NCBI GenBank assembly: GCA_963794165.1
Contig: CAWCCT010000011.1
Coordinates: 62,001-126,000 of the forward strand
Direction of reading: 5' to 3'
Length of the DNA: 64,000 nt
DNA from: PALSA-350 sp963794165
GTDB lineage: Bacteria > Acidobacteriota > Terriglobia > Terriglobales > Acidobacteriaceae
Positions 1-9,878 of the stretch are shown one piece after another (within the stretch, counting starts at the first letter, position 1; each line of letters opens with the position of its first letter). The notes beneath the pieces were generated by a model, which saw only the letters and a program-made list of their open reading frames with translations, was not told the origin of the DNA and made no database searches. The translations under genes and the position numbers were made by a program.

Positions 1-1
1 C

Positions 2-166
2 GACATTTTTGAAGGTTGTCTCGGAAATGGAGTGGCCGTCATATTCGACAGTAGAACCGCCTTAGAAGGCCAACGGTCGATGGATAAGAAGGCTTATCGA
101 TGGATAAGTGCGGTTACCGACATCGACCAAGGTAAGTTGTTTGCAGGTTACCAAATACCCCATTGA
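2..166 (+). CDS. C-terminal fragment of an unidentified protein (cut by window edge)
   Basis: An open frame runs in from the left edge and stops at a TGA ending at 166, giving 54 residues. The frame reads DIFEGCLGNGVAVIFDS and ends in FAGYQIPH. No family is recognised, and the short open length means it could be chance. It is listed because it is open to the edge and precedes the regulator at 529 on the same strand. Confidence 0.3.
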   Translation, partial: DIFEGCLGNGVAVIFDSRTALEGQRSMDKKAYRWISAVTDIDQGKLFAGYQIPH

Positions 167-528
167 CATGAGTCTACAATGTGACTACGTTCCAACAGAA
201 TCATTTTGGATCCGCGGCTAGATACTCGAATCCACTTTGACGGGGTCAAGTTGCATCTGCGTACAGGGTGGATACCAGCGTTACAACCGACAACCGCCCT
301 CTCTCTAAAGCATTCTAAAAAAAGTCTTAATGCCTGGATCTCAAGTAAATGCTTCAGAAACAATGCGTTAACTGTCCTTAAAAATTAGCCGGATACAATC
401 CGTCCAGTAGAACCTCAAAAACTTCAGTTAGACACGCTTCAAGAACTAGAGAAGGGATGAGTAGAGGCTTGTTGTGGCCTGCTTTCTCTGCGCACAAAAT
501 AACTAAAACATTTGATGGAGTGTAGGGA
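167..528. other. Intergenic stretch, no gene seen
   Basis: No frame here looks like a conserved protein. The region is fairly AT-rich towards its right end, fitting a promoter region for the regulator at 529. A GTAGGGA stretch directly before that ATG is its likely ribosome binding site. Confidence 0.4.
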
Positions 529-1602
529 ATGCGCGACGGAATCCTGGAGCTAGCCATTCGTATACTGGTGGCGGACGATACCCGGCTCCACACGACGTTG
601 CTAGCAGATGCACTGAAGCGCGACGGTGCGTTCGAGGTGATGGGATCGGACTCACAGGAATTGATTTCGCAAGCCCATCTGCACAACATCGATGTTCTTC
701 TCCTCAGTTCCGATCTTGATGAGCAACCGGGTCGCGGATTTGAGGTTTTGCGGCAGGCGCGCGCGCTTCACCCAGCTGTCCGCGCCGTCGTGCTGCTCGA
801 TTCCACAAAACAGGAATCGGTTTTGGAAGCGTTTAGGGCTGGGGCCCGCGGAGTGTTAAGCAGGCAAGAAACAGTTGAGACCTTGAGCAAGTGCATAAGA
901 AGCGTACACCAGGGGCAGATCTGGGCCAACAGCCAGCAACTGGGATTGCTGGTTCAGGCCTTGGTTTCTTCGCGGGGTGTTCCCGCCATAAATGCAAGCG
1001 GCATGGACCAGCTCTCCAAGCGAGAGACGGAGATCGTCGACAGCGTTGCCTTAGGTTTGTCAAATCGAGAAATTGCCGAGCGATTAGGTTTAAGTCAACA
1101 TACCGTCAAAAATTACCTCTTTAAGGTCTTTGAGAAACTAGGAGTTTCGAGCCGGGTCGAGCTTCTGTGCATGGCAGTCAATCACGGAGGACAGTCACCG
1201 GACGGTTGCCCGGAGAAGAATCCGGATAATGGGGGGCTCAACGATTCGACTCTGGATGGGTGGCGACGAGCTGCCGAACAGGGGGGGCCGATCGCGCAAC
1301 TGCAACTAGCTCGCTTTTATTGGTCTCGTAGGGCCAATCACAAGGACCTAACGCTGGCTTACAAATGGTATTCGATTGTCAGTCAACAAATATCGCGAAC
1401 CAGCAAGAGTGTCGAAAGTGCCATGACGATGGAGCAAAGGCTGGAAGCAGAAGAGATGGCTGCCGAGTGGCTCAAAAGGGCGGCCAAATCCCAACCAACT
1501 TTGACGGGAGACCAACTGATCGTCACTACAGGAACACGGAAAGCCGTGCAATCTGCGACTGACTTCCCTGGTCGCCTAGTGACGAGACGAATTGGGACTT
1601 AA
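529..1602 (+). CDS. LuxR/NarL-type regulator with degenerate receiver and Sel1-like C-terminal tail
   Basis: Predicted cytoplasmic DNA-binding regulator of 357 residues. Residues 10-125 form a receiver-like domain. The acidic pair D16-D17 is present (RILVADDT), but the phospho-acceptor position reads serine (DVLLLS, S60), so conventional phosphorylation is doubtful. Residues 162-217 are a clear LuxR helix-turn-helix (LSKRETEIVDSVALGLSNRE, then HTVKNYLFKVFEKLG). After a linker, residues 243-320 resemble one or two Sel1/TPR-type helices (WRRAAEQGG, then LAYKWYSIV), an unusual addition for this family and possibly a protein-interaction surface. Standard NarL proteins end near residue 220. A GTAGGGA ribosome binding site precedes the ATG. 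The target genes are unknown; the adjacent lipoprotein genes are convergent with it, so they are not one operon. Confidence 0.85.
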   Translation: MRDGILELAIRILVADDTRLHTTLLADALKRDGAFEVMGSDSQELISQAHLHNIDVLLLSSDLDEQPGRGFEVLRQARALHPAVRAVVLLDSTKQESVLEAFRAGARGVLSRQETVETLSKCIRSVHQGQIWANSQQLGLLVQALVSSRGVPAINASGMDQLSKRETEIVDSVALGLSNREIAERLGLSQHTVKNYLFKVFEKLGVSSRVELLCMAVNHGGQSPDGCPEKNPDNGGLNDSTLDGWRRAAEQGGPIAQLQLARFYWSRRANHKDLTLAYKWYSIVSQQISRTSKSVESAMTMEQRLEAEEMAAEWLKRAAKSQPTLTGDQLIVTTGTRKAVQSATDFPGRLVTRRIGT

Positions 1603-1710
1603 CAGCCCAGGATCTTTGCACCGTTGCAACGATTCTGGGGCAAAACTATCTCCCGCGTTGCCGGGTAAACCCTTGGATCAGACCATTCGTAAGCACCGCC
1701 CCTTCCGGTC

Positions 1711-4700
1711 TTAGGGTACTGTCGCGGTGGCCTCGTTGGACGCAGTGCTTTCCACTCCTGAGGAATCGACACTTTTTACGACGTAGTCATAGGTCACACC
1801 GCTCTGAACGTTGCTGTCCACATAGGTGGTCTGAGTGTCGAGGGACGAGTTCAGCAGTTGATACCCAGAGCTGCCACTCGATCGATAAATGTGATAGCCC
1901 GCGACCGGATCAGCAGAGCTAGTGGGTGCGTCCCAAGTCAGGTCCACCTCATGGCTCTCCCCTGTTCCACTTAGACTGATCACGACCGTACCGTTAGTGG
2001 AGGAGTTGCTCTGGATGGTCAGCTGACCGGTCGCCGCTGTCGCCGTGGCCGGATCGAACTGCACGTCCAGCGTCACCGCCAAGTTCGGATTCAAGGTCAC
2101 CGGGAACGTGGCTCCAGACATGGTGAAGCCCGTCCCACTCAGTGTGGCCGAGTTGATGGTCACCGGCGCGGTCCCCGTGGAGGTCAACGTCACGGGTAGT
2201 GTCGATGCCGTGTTCACCGTCACATTGCCAAACGCCAGACTCGTCGGGCTAACCGTCAACGTAGGTACCGCAGCATTCAGCTGCAAAGCAAAGCTCTTGG
2301 AAACGCTGCCTGCACTCGCCGTCAGGGTCACCGCTTGCGCGGTCGTAACTGAGGAAACAGTCGCCGTGAACCCTGCACTGCTCGCATTGGCAGGAACCAC
2401 CACCGTCGCCGGCACCGTAACCCCTGCATTGCTGCTCGTCAAGCCCACACTCAAACCGCCGCTCCCGGCAGCCGTGGTCAGCGTCACCGTACATGCATCG
2501 CTTCCTGCCCCCGTCATCGACGCGCTGCTGCAAGACAAGGCACTCAATGCTGCTGGTAGCGCCGTCCCTGTCCCCGTCAGACTGACCACCGCCGTACCAT
2601 TAGTCGACGAGTTACTCTGGATGGTCAGCTGACCCGTCGCTGCCACTGCTGTAGCCGGGTCGAACTGCACATTCAGCGTTACCGACTGCGTCGGATTCAA
2701 AGTCACCGGGAGGGTGGCTGCCGACATGGTGAAGCCCGTCCCACTCAGTGTGGCCGAGTTGATAGTCACCGGCGCGGTCCCCGTGGAGGTCAACGTCACG
2801 GGTAGTGTCGATGCCGTGTTCACCGTCACATTGCCAAACGCCAGACTCGCCGCGCTGACCGTCAACGTAGGTACCGCGGCATTCAGCTGCAAAGCAAAGC
2901 TCTTGGAAACGCTGCCCGCACTCGCCGTCAGGGTCACCGCTTGCGCGGTCGTAACTGAGGAAACAGTCGCCGTGAACCCTGCACTGCTCGCATTGGCAGG
3001 AACCACCACCGTCGCCGGCACCGTAACCCCTGCATTGCTGCTCGTCAAGCCCACACTCAAACCGCCGCTCCCGGCAGCCGTGGTCAGCGTCACCGTACAT
3101 GCATCGCTTCCCGCCCCCGTCATCGACGCGCTGCTGCAAGACAAGGCACTCAATGCTGCTGGTAGCGCCGTCCCTGTCCCAGTCAGACTGACCACCGCCG
3201 TACCATTAGTCGACGAGTTACTCTGGATGGTCAGCTGACCCGTCGCTGCCACTGCTGTAGCCGGGTCGAACTGCACATTCAGCGTTACCGACTGCGTCGG
3301 ATTCAAAGTCACCGGGAGGGTGGCTGCCGACATGGTGAAGCCCGTCCCACTCAGTGTGGCCGAGTTGATAGTCACCGGCGCGGTCCCCGTGGAGGTCAAC
3401 GTCACGGGTAGTGTCGATGCCGTGTTCACCGTCACATTGCCAAACGCCAGACTCGCCGCGCTGACCGTCAACGTGGGTACCGCGGCATTCAGCTGCAAAG
3501 CAAAGCTCTTGGAAACGCTGCCCGCACTCGCCGTCAGGGTCACCGCTTGCGCGGTCGTAACTGAGGAAACAGTCGCTGTGAACCCTGCGCTGCTCGCATT
3601 GGCCGGAACCACCACCGTCGCCGGCACCGTAACCCCCGCATTGCTGCTCGTCAAGCCCACACTCAAACCGCCGCTCCCGGCAGCCGTGGTCAGCGTCACC
3701 GTGCATGCATCGCTTCCCGCCCCCGTCATCGACGCGCTGCTGCAAGACAACGCACTCAACGCTGCTGGTACCGCCGTCCCTGTCCCCGTCAGACTGACCA
3801 CCGCCGTACCATTAGTCGACGAGTTACTCTGGATGGTCAGCTGACCGGTCGCCGCTGCCGCCGTAGCCGGATCGAACTGCACATTCAGCGTTACCGACTG
3901 CGTCGGATTCAAGGTCACCGGGAGGGTGGCTGCCGGCATGGTGAAGCCCGTCCCACTCAGTGTGGCCGAGTTGATGGTCACGGGCGCGGTCCCCGTGGAG
4001 GTCAACGTCACGGGTAGTGTCGATGCCGTGTTCACCGTCACATTGCCAAACGCCAGACTCGCCACGCTGACCGTCAACGTAGGTACCGCGGCATTCAGCT
4101 GCAAAGCAAAGCTCTTGGAAACGCTGCCCGCACTCGCCATCAGGGTCACCGCTTGCGCGGTCGTAAATGAGGAAACAGTCGCCGCGAACCCTGCACTGCT
4201 CGCATTGGCAGGAACCACCACCGTCGCCGGCACCGTAACCCCCGCATTGCTGCTCGTCAAGCCCACACTCAAACCGCCGCTCCCGGCAGCCGTGGTCAGC
4301 GTCACCGTGCATGCATCGCTTCCCGCCCCCGTCATCGACGCGCTGCTGCAAGACAAGGCACTCAATGCTGCTGGTATCGCCGTCCCTGTCCCCGTCAGAC
4401 TGACCACCGCCGTACCATTAGTCGACGAGTTACTCTGGATGGTCAGCTGACCCGTCGCCGCCACTGCTGTAGCTGGATCGAACTGCACATTCAGCGTTAC
4501 CGACTGCGTCGGATTCAAGGTCACCGGGAGGGTGGCTGCCGACATGGTGAAGCCCGTCCCACTCAGTGTGGCCGAGTTGATGGTCACCGGCGCGGTCCCC
4601 GTGGAGGTCAACGTCACGGGTAGTGTCGATGCCGTGTTCACCGTCACATTGCCAAACGCCAGACTCGCCGCGCTGACCGTCAACTGCGGACTCGATACTA

Positions 4701-7440
4701 CCGTCCCCGTGCCGCTCAAATTAACAGCCGCTGTGCTGTTGGTTGACGAGTTGCTCTGGATTGTCAGCTGACCCGTCGCCGCCCCTGTGGTGGTCGGATC
4801 GAACTGCAATTTCAGCGTCACTGACTGCGTCGGATTCAAAGCCACCGGGAAGGTGGCTCCAGACATCGTGAAGCCAGTACCGTTCAGTGTTGCCGAATTA
4901 ATGGTCACCGGGGCCGTCCCCGTGGAGGTCAGCGTCACAGGTAGGGTCGATGCTGTATTCACAGTCACATCGCCAAACGTCAGACTTGCCGCGCTGATCG
5001 TTAACTGCGGACTCAACGTCGCCGTACCGGTGCCGCTCAGATTGACAACCGCTGTGCTGTTGGTTGACGAGTTGCTCTGGATGGTCAGTTGACCCGTCGC
5101 GGCTCCCGCGGTGGCCGGGTCAAGCTGCACATTCAGCGTCACCGACTGCGTCGGATTCAAGGTCATCGGGAACGTGGCTCCCGACACCGTAAATCCGACC
5201 CCATTCAATGTTGCCGAGTTGATGGTCACCGGCGCAGTCCCCGTGGAGGTCAGCGTCACGGGCTGCGTCGATGCCGTATTCACCGTCACATCGCCAAACG
5301 TCAGACTCGCCGCGCTGATCGTCAACTGCGAACTCAACTCCGCCGTGCCTGTGCCGCTCAGATTAACAACTGCTCTGCTGTTGGTTGATGAGTTGCTCTG
5401 GATTACCAGCTGACCCGTCGCCGCTCCTGCCATGGTCGGATCAAACTGCACATTCAGAGTCATCGCCTGGTTCGGATTCAACGTCACCGGGAAGGTGACT
5501 CCCGACACCGTATATCCGGCCCCACTCAGTGTTGCCGAACTAATGGTCACCGGCGCCGTCCCTGTGGAGGTCAACGTCACAGGCTGCGTCGATGGCGTAT
5601 TCACCGTCACATCGCCAAACGTCAGACTCGCCGCGCTGATCGTCAACTGCGAACTCAACTCCGCCGTGCCTGTGCCGCTCAGATTAACAACCGCTCTGCT
5701 GTTGGTTGATGAGTTGCTCTGGATTGTCAGTTGACCAGTCGCCGCTCCTGCCGCGGTCGGATCAAACTGCACATTCAGCGTCACCGACTGCGTCGGATTC
5801 AGGGTGACCGGGAAGGTGGCGCCGGAGAGCGTAAATCCGGCTCCACTGAGTGTGGCCGAGTCGATGGTCACCGGTGAGGTCCCTGTGGAGGTCAACGTCA
5901 CGGGCTGCGTCGAGGCCGTATTCACCGTCACATCGCCAAACGTCAGACTCGCCGCGCTGATCGTCAGCTGCGGACTCAACGCCGCCGTGCCTGTGCCGCT
6001 CAGATTAACAACCGCTGTGGTGTTGGTCGACGAGTTGCTCTTGATAGTCAGCTGACCCGTCGCCGCTCCTGCCGCAGTCGGGTCAAACTGCACATTCAAC
6101 GTCATCGCCTGATTCGGATTCAGGGTAGCCGGCAACGTGGCTCCCGACACCGCAAATCCGGCCCCACTCAGTGTTGCCGAGTTGATGGTAACCGGCGCCG
6201 TCCCTGTGGAGGTCAACGTCACAGGCTGCGTCGAGGCCGTGTTCACCGTCACATCGCCAAACGTCAGACTCGCCGCGCTAATCGTCAACTGCGGACTTGA
6301 CAACTGTGGACTCGACACTGTCGTGCCCGTGCCGCTCAGATTAACAACCGCTGTGCTGTCGGTCGACGAATTGCTCTGGATAGTCAACTGACCCGCCGCC
6401 GCTCCTGCCGCGGTCGGATCAAACTGCACATTCAAAGTCATCGCCTGATTCGGATTCAGGGTGACCGGCAACTTGCCTCCTGACACCGCAAAGCCGGGCC
6501 CACTCAGTGTTGCCGAGTTGATGGTAACCGGCTCCGTCCCAGTTGAGGTCAACGTTACAGGCTGCGTCGAGGCCTTGTTCACCGTCACATCGCCAAACGT
6601 CAAACTTGCGGTGCTGATCGTTAGTTGCGAACTTGATGGCTGTGGACTCGACACCGTCGTGCCCGTGCCGCTCAGATTAACAACCGCTGTGTTGTCGGTC
6701 GACGAGTTGCTTTGAATGGTCAGCTGACCCGTTGCCGCTCCCGCAGCGGCCGGATCGAACTGCACATGCAGAGTCACCGCCTGAGTCGGATTCAAGATCA
6801 TCGGGAATTTGGCTCCCGACATCGTGTAGCCACTGCCACTCAAGGTCGCAGAGTTGATGGTCACCGGCGACGTCCCAGTTGAGGTCAACGTCACGGGCTG
6901 CGTCGAGGCCGTGTTCACCGTCACATCGCCAAACTTCAGACTAGCCGAGCTAACTGTTAGTCCCGGAGTAGGACTGCTGCCACTGCTAGCGATTCCCGAT
7001 CCGCTGATTGAGCCCTGAGCAATTGAGTTGCCCGCGGCACCCATCACCGTGAATTGGCCAGTGTAGCTGGATTCGCTGCCTGGCTTGAAGCCGACGACGA
7101 AATTGTAGGTCGAACCGGCTTTGACAGTGGCGGGAAGGCTACTTTGACCGTTCGCAAAGAAGCTCTGCCCAGCGATATTCAACTGAGAAATAACAATTGG
7201 CGCAGAACTCTCGTTGAGAAGGGCGACATTACTAGTAGCTGTTTGCCCGACAGGCACACTACCAAATGTGATTGTGTCAGGTGAGACGTGGAACGGACCC
7301 GCGGCTGAGCCATTTACCACGTATCCGCAACCTGCCGTCGCGACGACCAGGCAACATGCCAAGGTCACAAGTAACCCTGTCCACGAACCGCTGGGTCTGC
7401 GGATCGGACCGCGCCGGCACGCGCAACATAAGCTGAACAC
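1711..7440 (-). CDS. Giant ASH-repeat (choice-of-anchor D) lipoprotein with C-terminal fibronectin III domain
   Basis: Predicted exported lipoprotein of about 1,909 residues. A GTG at 7440 is chosen because a GAGGTG sequence lies 6 bases upstream and the same arrangement occurs in the paralogue at 9149; the frame stays open to 7632, so a longer N-terminus is possible. A hydrophobic signal ends in the lipobox VATAGC. Then come 13 ASH-type beta-sandwich modules (consensus SLTFGDVTVNTAS, then NVQFDPTAAGAATGQLTIQS). Four copies of a second module of about 100 residues (PAALSALSCSSASM) sit between the last five ASH modules. The last 85 residues form a fibronectin type III domain (VDLTWDAP, GYHIYRSSG). 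The 3' half contains four near-identical 606-bp units. Such proteins are usually surface or matrix components; the ligand is unknown. The apparent ORFs on the opposite strand are repeat shadows. Confidence 0.88.
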   Translation of the reverse strand: MFSLCCACRRGPIRRPSGSWTGLLVTLACCLVVATAGCGYVVNGSAAGPFHVSPDTITFGSVPVGQTATSNVALLNESSAPIVISQLNIAGQSFFANGQSSLPATVKAGSTYNFVVGFKPGSESSYTGQFTVMGAAGNSIAQGSISGSGIASSGSSPTPGLTVSSASLKFGDVTVNTASTQPVTLTSTGTSPVTINSATLSGSGYTMSGAKFPMILNPTQAVTLHVQFDPAAAGAATGQLTIQSNSSTDNTAVVNLSGTGTTVSSPQPSSSQLTISTASLTFGDVTVNKASTQPVTLTSTGTEPVTINSATLSGPGFAVSGGKLPVTLNPNQAMTLNVQFDPTAAGAAAGQLTIQSNSSTDSTAVVNLSGTGTTVSSPQLSSPQLTISAASLTFGDVTVNTASTQPVTLTSTGTAPVTINSATLSGAGFAVSGATLPATLNPNQAMTLNVQFDPTAAGAATGQLTIKSNSSTNTTAVVNLSGTGTAALSPQLTISAASLTFGDVTVNTASTQPVTLTSTGTSPVTIDSATLSGAGFTLSGATFPVTLNPTQSVTLNVQFDPTAAGAATGQLTIQSNSSTNSRAVVNLSGTGTAELSSQLTISAASLTFGDVTVNTPSTQPVTLTSTGTAPVTISSATLSGAGYTVSGVTFPVTLNPNQAMTLNVQFDPTMAGAATGQLVIQSNSSTNSRAVVNLSGTGTAELSSQLTISAASLTFGDVTVNTASTQPVTLTSTGTAPVTINSATLNGVGFTVSGATFPMTLNPTQSVTLNVQLDPATAGAATGQLTIQSNSSTNSTAVVNLSGTGTATLSPQLTISAASLTFGDVTVNTASTLPVTLTSTGTAPVTINSATLNGTGFTMSGATFPVALNPTQSVTLKLQFDPTTTGAATGQLTIQSNSSTNSTAAVNLSGTGTVVSSPQLTVSAASLAFGNVTVNTASTLPVTLTSTGTAPVTINSATLSGTGFTMSAATLPVTLNPTQSVTLNVQFDPATAVAATGQLTIQSNSSTNGTAVVSLTGTGTAIPAALSALSCSSASMTGAGSDACTVTLTTAAGSGGLSVGLTSSNAGVTVPATVVVPANASSAGFAATVSSFTTAQAVTLMASAGSVSKSFALQLNAAVPTLTVSVASLAFGNVTVNTASTLPVTLTSTGTAPVTINSATLSGTGFTMPAATLPVTLNPTQSVTLNVQFDPATAAAATGQLTIQSNSSTNGTAVVSLTGTGTAVPAALSALSCSSASMTGAGSDACTVTLTTAAGSGGLSVGLTSSNAGVTVPATVVVPANASSAGFTATVSSVTTAQAVTLTASAGSVSKSFALQLNAAVPTLTVSAASLAFGNVTVNTASTLPVTLTSTGTAPVTINSATLSGTGFTMSAATLPVTLNPTQSVTLNVQFDPATAVAATGQLTIQSNSSTNGTAVVSLTGTGTALPAALSALSCSSASMTGAGSDACTVTLTTAAGSGGLSVGLTSSNAGVTVPATVVVPANASSAGFTATVSSVTTAQAVTLTASAGSVSKSFALQLNAAVPTLTVSAASLAFGNVTVNTASTLPVTLTSTGTAPVTINSATLSGTGFTMSAATLPVTLNPTQSVTLNVQFDPATAVAATGQLTIQSNSSTNGTAVVSLTGTGTALPAALSALSCSSASMTGAGSDACTVTLTTAAGSGGLSVGLTSSNAGVTVPATVVVPANASSAGFTATVSSVTTAQAVTLTASAGSVSKSFALQLNAAVPTLTVSPTSLAFGNVTVNTASTLPVTLTSTGTAPVTINSATLSGTGFTMSGATFPVTLNPNLAVTLDVQFDPATATAATGQLTIQSNSSTNGTVVISLSGTGESHEVDLTWDAPTSSADPVAGYHIYRSSGSSGYQLLNSSLDTQTTYVDSNVQSGVTYDYVVKSVDSSGVESTASNEATATVP
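2045..4468. repeat. Four tandem 606-bp near-identical units inside the giant lipoprotein gene
   Basis: The segment around CTGCTGGTAGCGCCGTCCCT recurs at 2551, 3157, 3763 and 4369, a constant step of 606 bp (202 codons). Each unit encodes one ASH module plus one PAALSAL-type module. Only scattered substitutions separate the copies, which implies recent unequal recombination or gene conversion. The arrangement is also prone to assembly collapse, so the true copy number could be higher. Confidence 0.9.
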
Positions 7441-8120
7441 CAATGTCACCTCTGCAAAACTGCAAGTTTCAGAGGCAGATAAAGAAGGAGAAATTGTAGG
7501 TAGTGTTACTCGTGGAATTCCGGGCCTAGCTGCGCGGTCGAACCCTGGATTCATCCGACTGCAATGAATGCAATCAGTTTCGCTTCGAGGCCGACGATGG
7601 ACTTCGCAAACATTCAGTACCGTTGTCCACATTCAAGATCGAACTCGCCTGGAGCTCAAAGGAGCAGTGCGTTCCGATAAAGTAGACTGCCACTCCTTCC
7701 GGATATTTGGATTGTCACTTTGTGATCGGAGGCCCTCAATGACACAAATTAGTCATTGATTGGGAAGTATCTACGGATGTGGCAATTTTTGTCGATTGGA
7801 TGACTCTACGCACATCCTCTTTTCGCTGCAAAGCGCCGTGCAAGTGATAGCTATGAGAAAAAGTCGATGTGCGCTTTGCGCTATGTGCTGCTATGGGAAA
7901 TAGTAACTCCGGCAAGATCCATATTACTTTAGTTATCTATCTTACTCGCACGATTAATCTATTTCGATTGACAGCGTTTTCCTAAGGACGGCCTTGATGA
8001 GTAGAGCGCTCGCGAGCTAAGGTCTCGCATTGTACAGAGGTGTTGGCTTGGTAATTTCGGCCCCCTTCAACCGCTAGAAAACGCCAGACGGACCACTGCA
8101 ACCAGCCATTTTTTGAACGT
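7441..8120. promoter_or_regulatory. Region between the two lipoprotein paralogues with a shared upstream element
   Basis: No gene is seen. CTCAATGACACAAATT at 7735-7750 is repeated exactly at 9350-9365, upstream of the second paralogue, with weaker similarity extending about 15 bp on the left. Read in the direction of transcription it is AATTTGTGTCATTGAG. It lies about 300 bp and 200 bp upstream of the chosen starts. It may be a regulator site or part of a duplicated promoter. The part near 7860-7980 is AT-rich and otherwise empty. Confidence 0.5.
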
Positions 8121-9149
8121 CTAGGGAACTGTCGCGGTGACCTCGTTGGACGGAACGCTTTCCACCCCAGAGGAGTCGACACTTTTTACGATGTAGCCAT
8201 AGGTAGAACCACTCTGCACTGAAAGATCCACATATGTCGTCTGGGCGTCCACCGACGGGTTCAGCAGTTGGTACGTAGAACTGCTACCTGTCGAGCGATA
8301 GATGTTATACCCCACTATCGGAACCGTAGAACTACTGGGCGCGTTCCAGCTGAGGTCAACCTGATGGGCCGCGCTTGTCGCATTCTCCCCGGTGCCACTG
8401 AGACTGACCACCGCCGTAGCATTGGTCGACGAGTTGCTCTGGATGATCAACTGCCCCGCCGCTGCTCCCGCAGCAGTCGGATCAAACTGCACCTCCAGCG
8501 TTACGGCCAAGCCTGGGTTCAAGGTCACCGGGAACGTGGCTCCCGACATCGTGTAGCCAGGACCCGTAAGTGTCCCCGAGTTGACGGTCACCGAAGCCCT
8601 CCCCGTGGAGGTCAGCGTCACAGGCAGCGTCGATGCCTGATTTACCGTGACATTTCCGAACGCCAGGTTAGATGGACCGATCGTTAGCTGCGAACTTGCT
8701 GTCACTGCACTCAGCTGCAGGATAAAGCTCTTGGAAACGCTGCCCGCGCTCGCCGTCAGTGTCACCACCTGTGCGGTCGTGACAGATGGCACAGTCGCCG
8801 TGAATCCTGCGCTGGTCGCATTCGCCGGAACCACCACCTTGGCCGGCACGGTAACCGCTGCACTGCTGCTCGCCAGGCTCACACTCAAACCGCCGCTCCC
8901 TGGCTCCGCCGTCACCGTTACCGTGCAGTTATCGCTGCCCGATTCTGTCATAGACGCGTTGCTGCAGGAAAGCGCACTCAATGCTGCCGGCACACTCGTG
9001 CCCGCGGCTGCCTGACTGTTCACTGCCGTACCGCAACCCAACGGCGGGAGGGCGACGAGGAAACATGACAATATGGCAAGCAGCTTTGTGGAGAGACCGT
9101 CAAGTCTGGAGATCGAACCGCGCCTGCAGTCACAATCTGAACTGAGCAC
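8121..9149 (-). CDS. Short ASH-domain lipoprotein, paralogue of the giant protein
   Basis: Predicted exported lipoprotein of 342 residues from a GTG at 9149 that follows AGGTGA at 5 bases; the frame can be extended to a TTG at 9203. The signal sequence ends in the lipobox LPPLGC. It carries one copy of each building block of its neighbour in the same order: one PAALSALSCSNASM module, one ASH module (LAFGNVTVNQAS, then TLEVQFDPTAAGAA) and a C-terminal fibronectin III domain (QVDLSWNAP, VGYNIYRSTG). It therefore looks like the minimal unit from which the giant protein expanded, or a reduced copy of it. It lies downstream of its own copy of the shared CTCAATGACACAAATT element and has the same orientation as the giant gene. 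Surface or matrix role by inference only. Confidence 0.82.
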   Translation of the reverse strand: MLSSDCDCRRGSISRLDGLSTKLLAILSCFLVALPPLGCGTAVNSQAAAGTSVPAALSALSCSNASMTESGSDNCTVTVTAEPGSGGLSVSLASSSAAVTVPAKVVVPANATSAGFTATVPSVTTAQVVTLTASAGSVSKSFILQLSAVTASSQLTIGPSNLAFGNVTVNQASTLPVTLTSTGRASVTVNSGTLTGPGYTMSGATFPVTLNPGLAVTLEVQFDPTAAGAAAGQLIIQSNSSTNATAVVSLSGTGENATSAAHQVDLSWNAPSSSTVPIVGYNIYRSTGSSSTYQLLNPSVDAQTTYVDLSVQSGSTYGYIVKSVDSSGVESVPSNEVTATVP

Positions 9150-9878
9150 CAGTATCACCTGTGTAGTGCGCGCTTTCCAAAGAGACAAATAGGATTGTGG
9201 CAAGTGCTAATCTTGAAACTTCGGAACAACAGCGCTCTCCATTCGAAGACATCCTCTGCAGTGATGCTACTATTTGTCGGCCGGAAACAAACGCTTCTCA
9301 GGTTTGAAGGGCACCCATACCAAGGATTGTTACGCCACGATCCCGACCTCTCAATGACACAAATTGGTAACCGCTCGTGGGAGACTCTGTTAGAGGCCTC
9401 AGTGTGCCATGGAACAAACTGTTCTAGGGTTGCGACGAAATGTGAACAAAACCCCGACCTTGTCATCGTCGGGCACCCCACTGACTATGCCCGCAACATC
9501 CTACTAGATTGCCCCTGACTTCAAGGACTCGTCCAGCGGCTTTCATGTGCGAACATCTGGTCCCGTGGCGGCCTCAGGCCCCAGGGCTTCCAACAGCCGA
9601 ACAGCCGTGCCCTGCTCGAGAGTAACCCGCCGCGGGATGAACTCCTCGAGACCATGAGTCTCCTGCAAACCTGCAAAAGGGCTGTTCGTGCGAACGGCAT
9701 CGCCCAAGAACACGGGATTGACAGAGTTACGCATGCTTGGGGAAACGAGGATTGCCAAACGCAGCCAAAAATGGCGGGTACTAGAGGTTACTAAAGTGCC
9801 TCCATTTCTTCTCTTCAGGTTGAAGTTTTTGCCGAAAGAGCTTTGCCGACGATATTGCGGTTGGAAGAATGGGTATCG
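9150..9878. other. Intergenic region, no convincing gene
   Basis: It holds the second copy of the shared element (9350-9365). Open frames at 9195-9518 (+) and 9543-9758 (-) have no ribosome binding site or recognisable motifs and are not called. The right end supplies the promoter region for the small exported protein at 9879. Confidence 0.4.

Noticed and set aside
2045..6715. Many long open frames on the plus strand opposite the giant lipoprotein gene
   Set aside because: They repeat with the same 606-bp or about 320-bp period and mirror the lipoprotein repeats, with no binding sites; they are shadows of codon bias in a repetitive gene.
9543..9758. 71-codon minus-strand frame (LEEFIPRRVTLEQGTAVRLL)
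   Set aside because: Protein-like composition but no start signal and no recognised family; could be a gene remnant.
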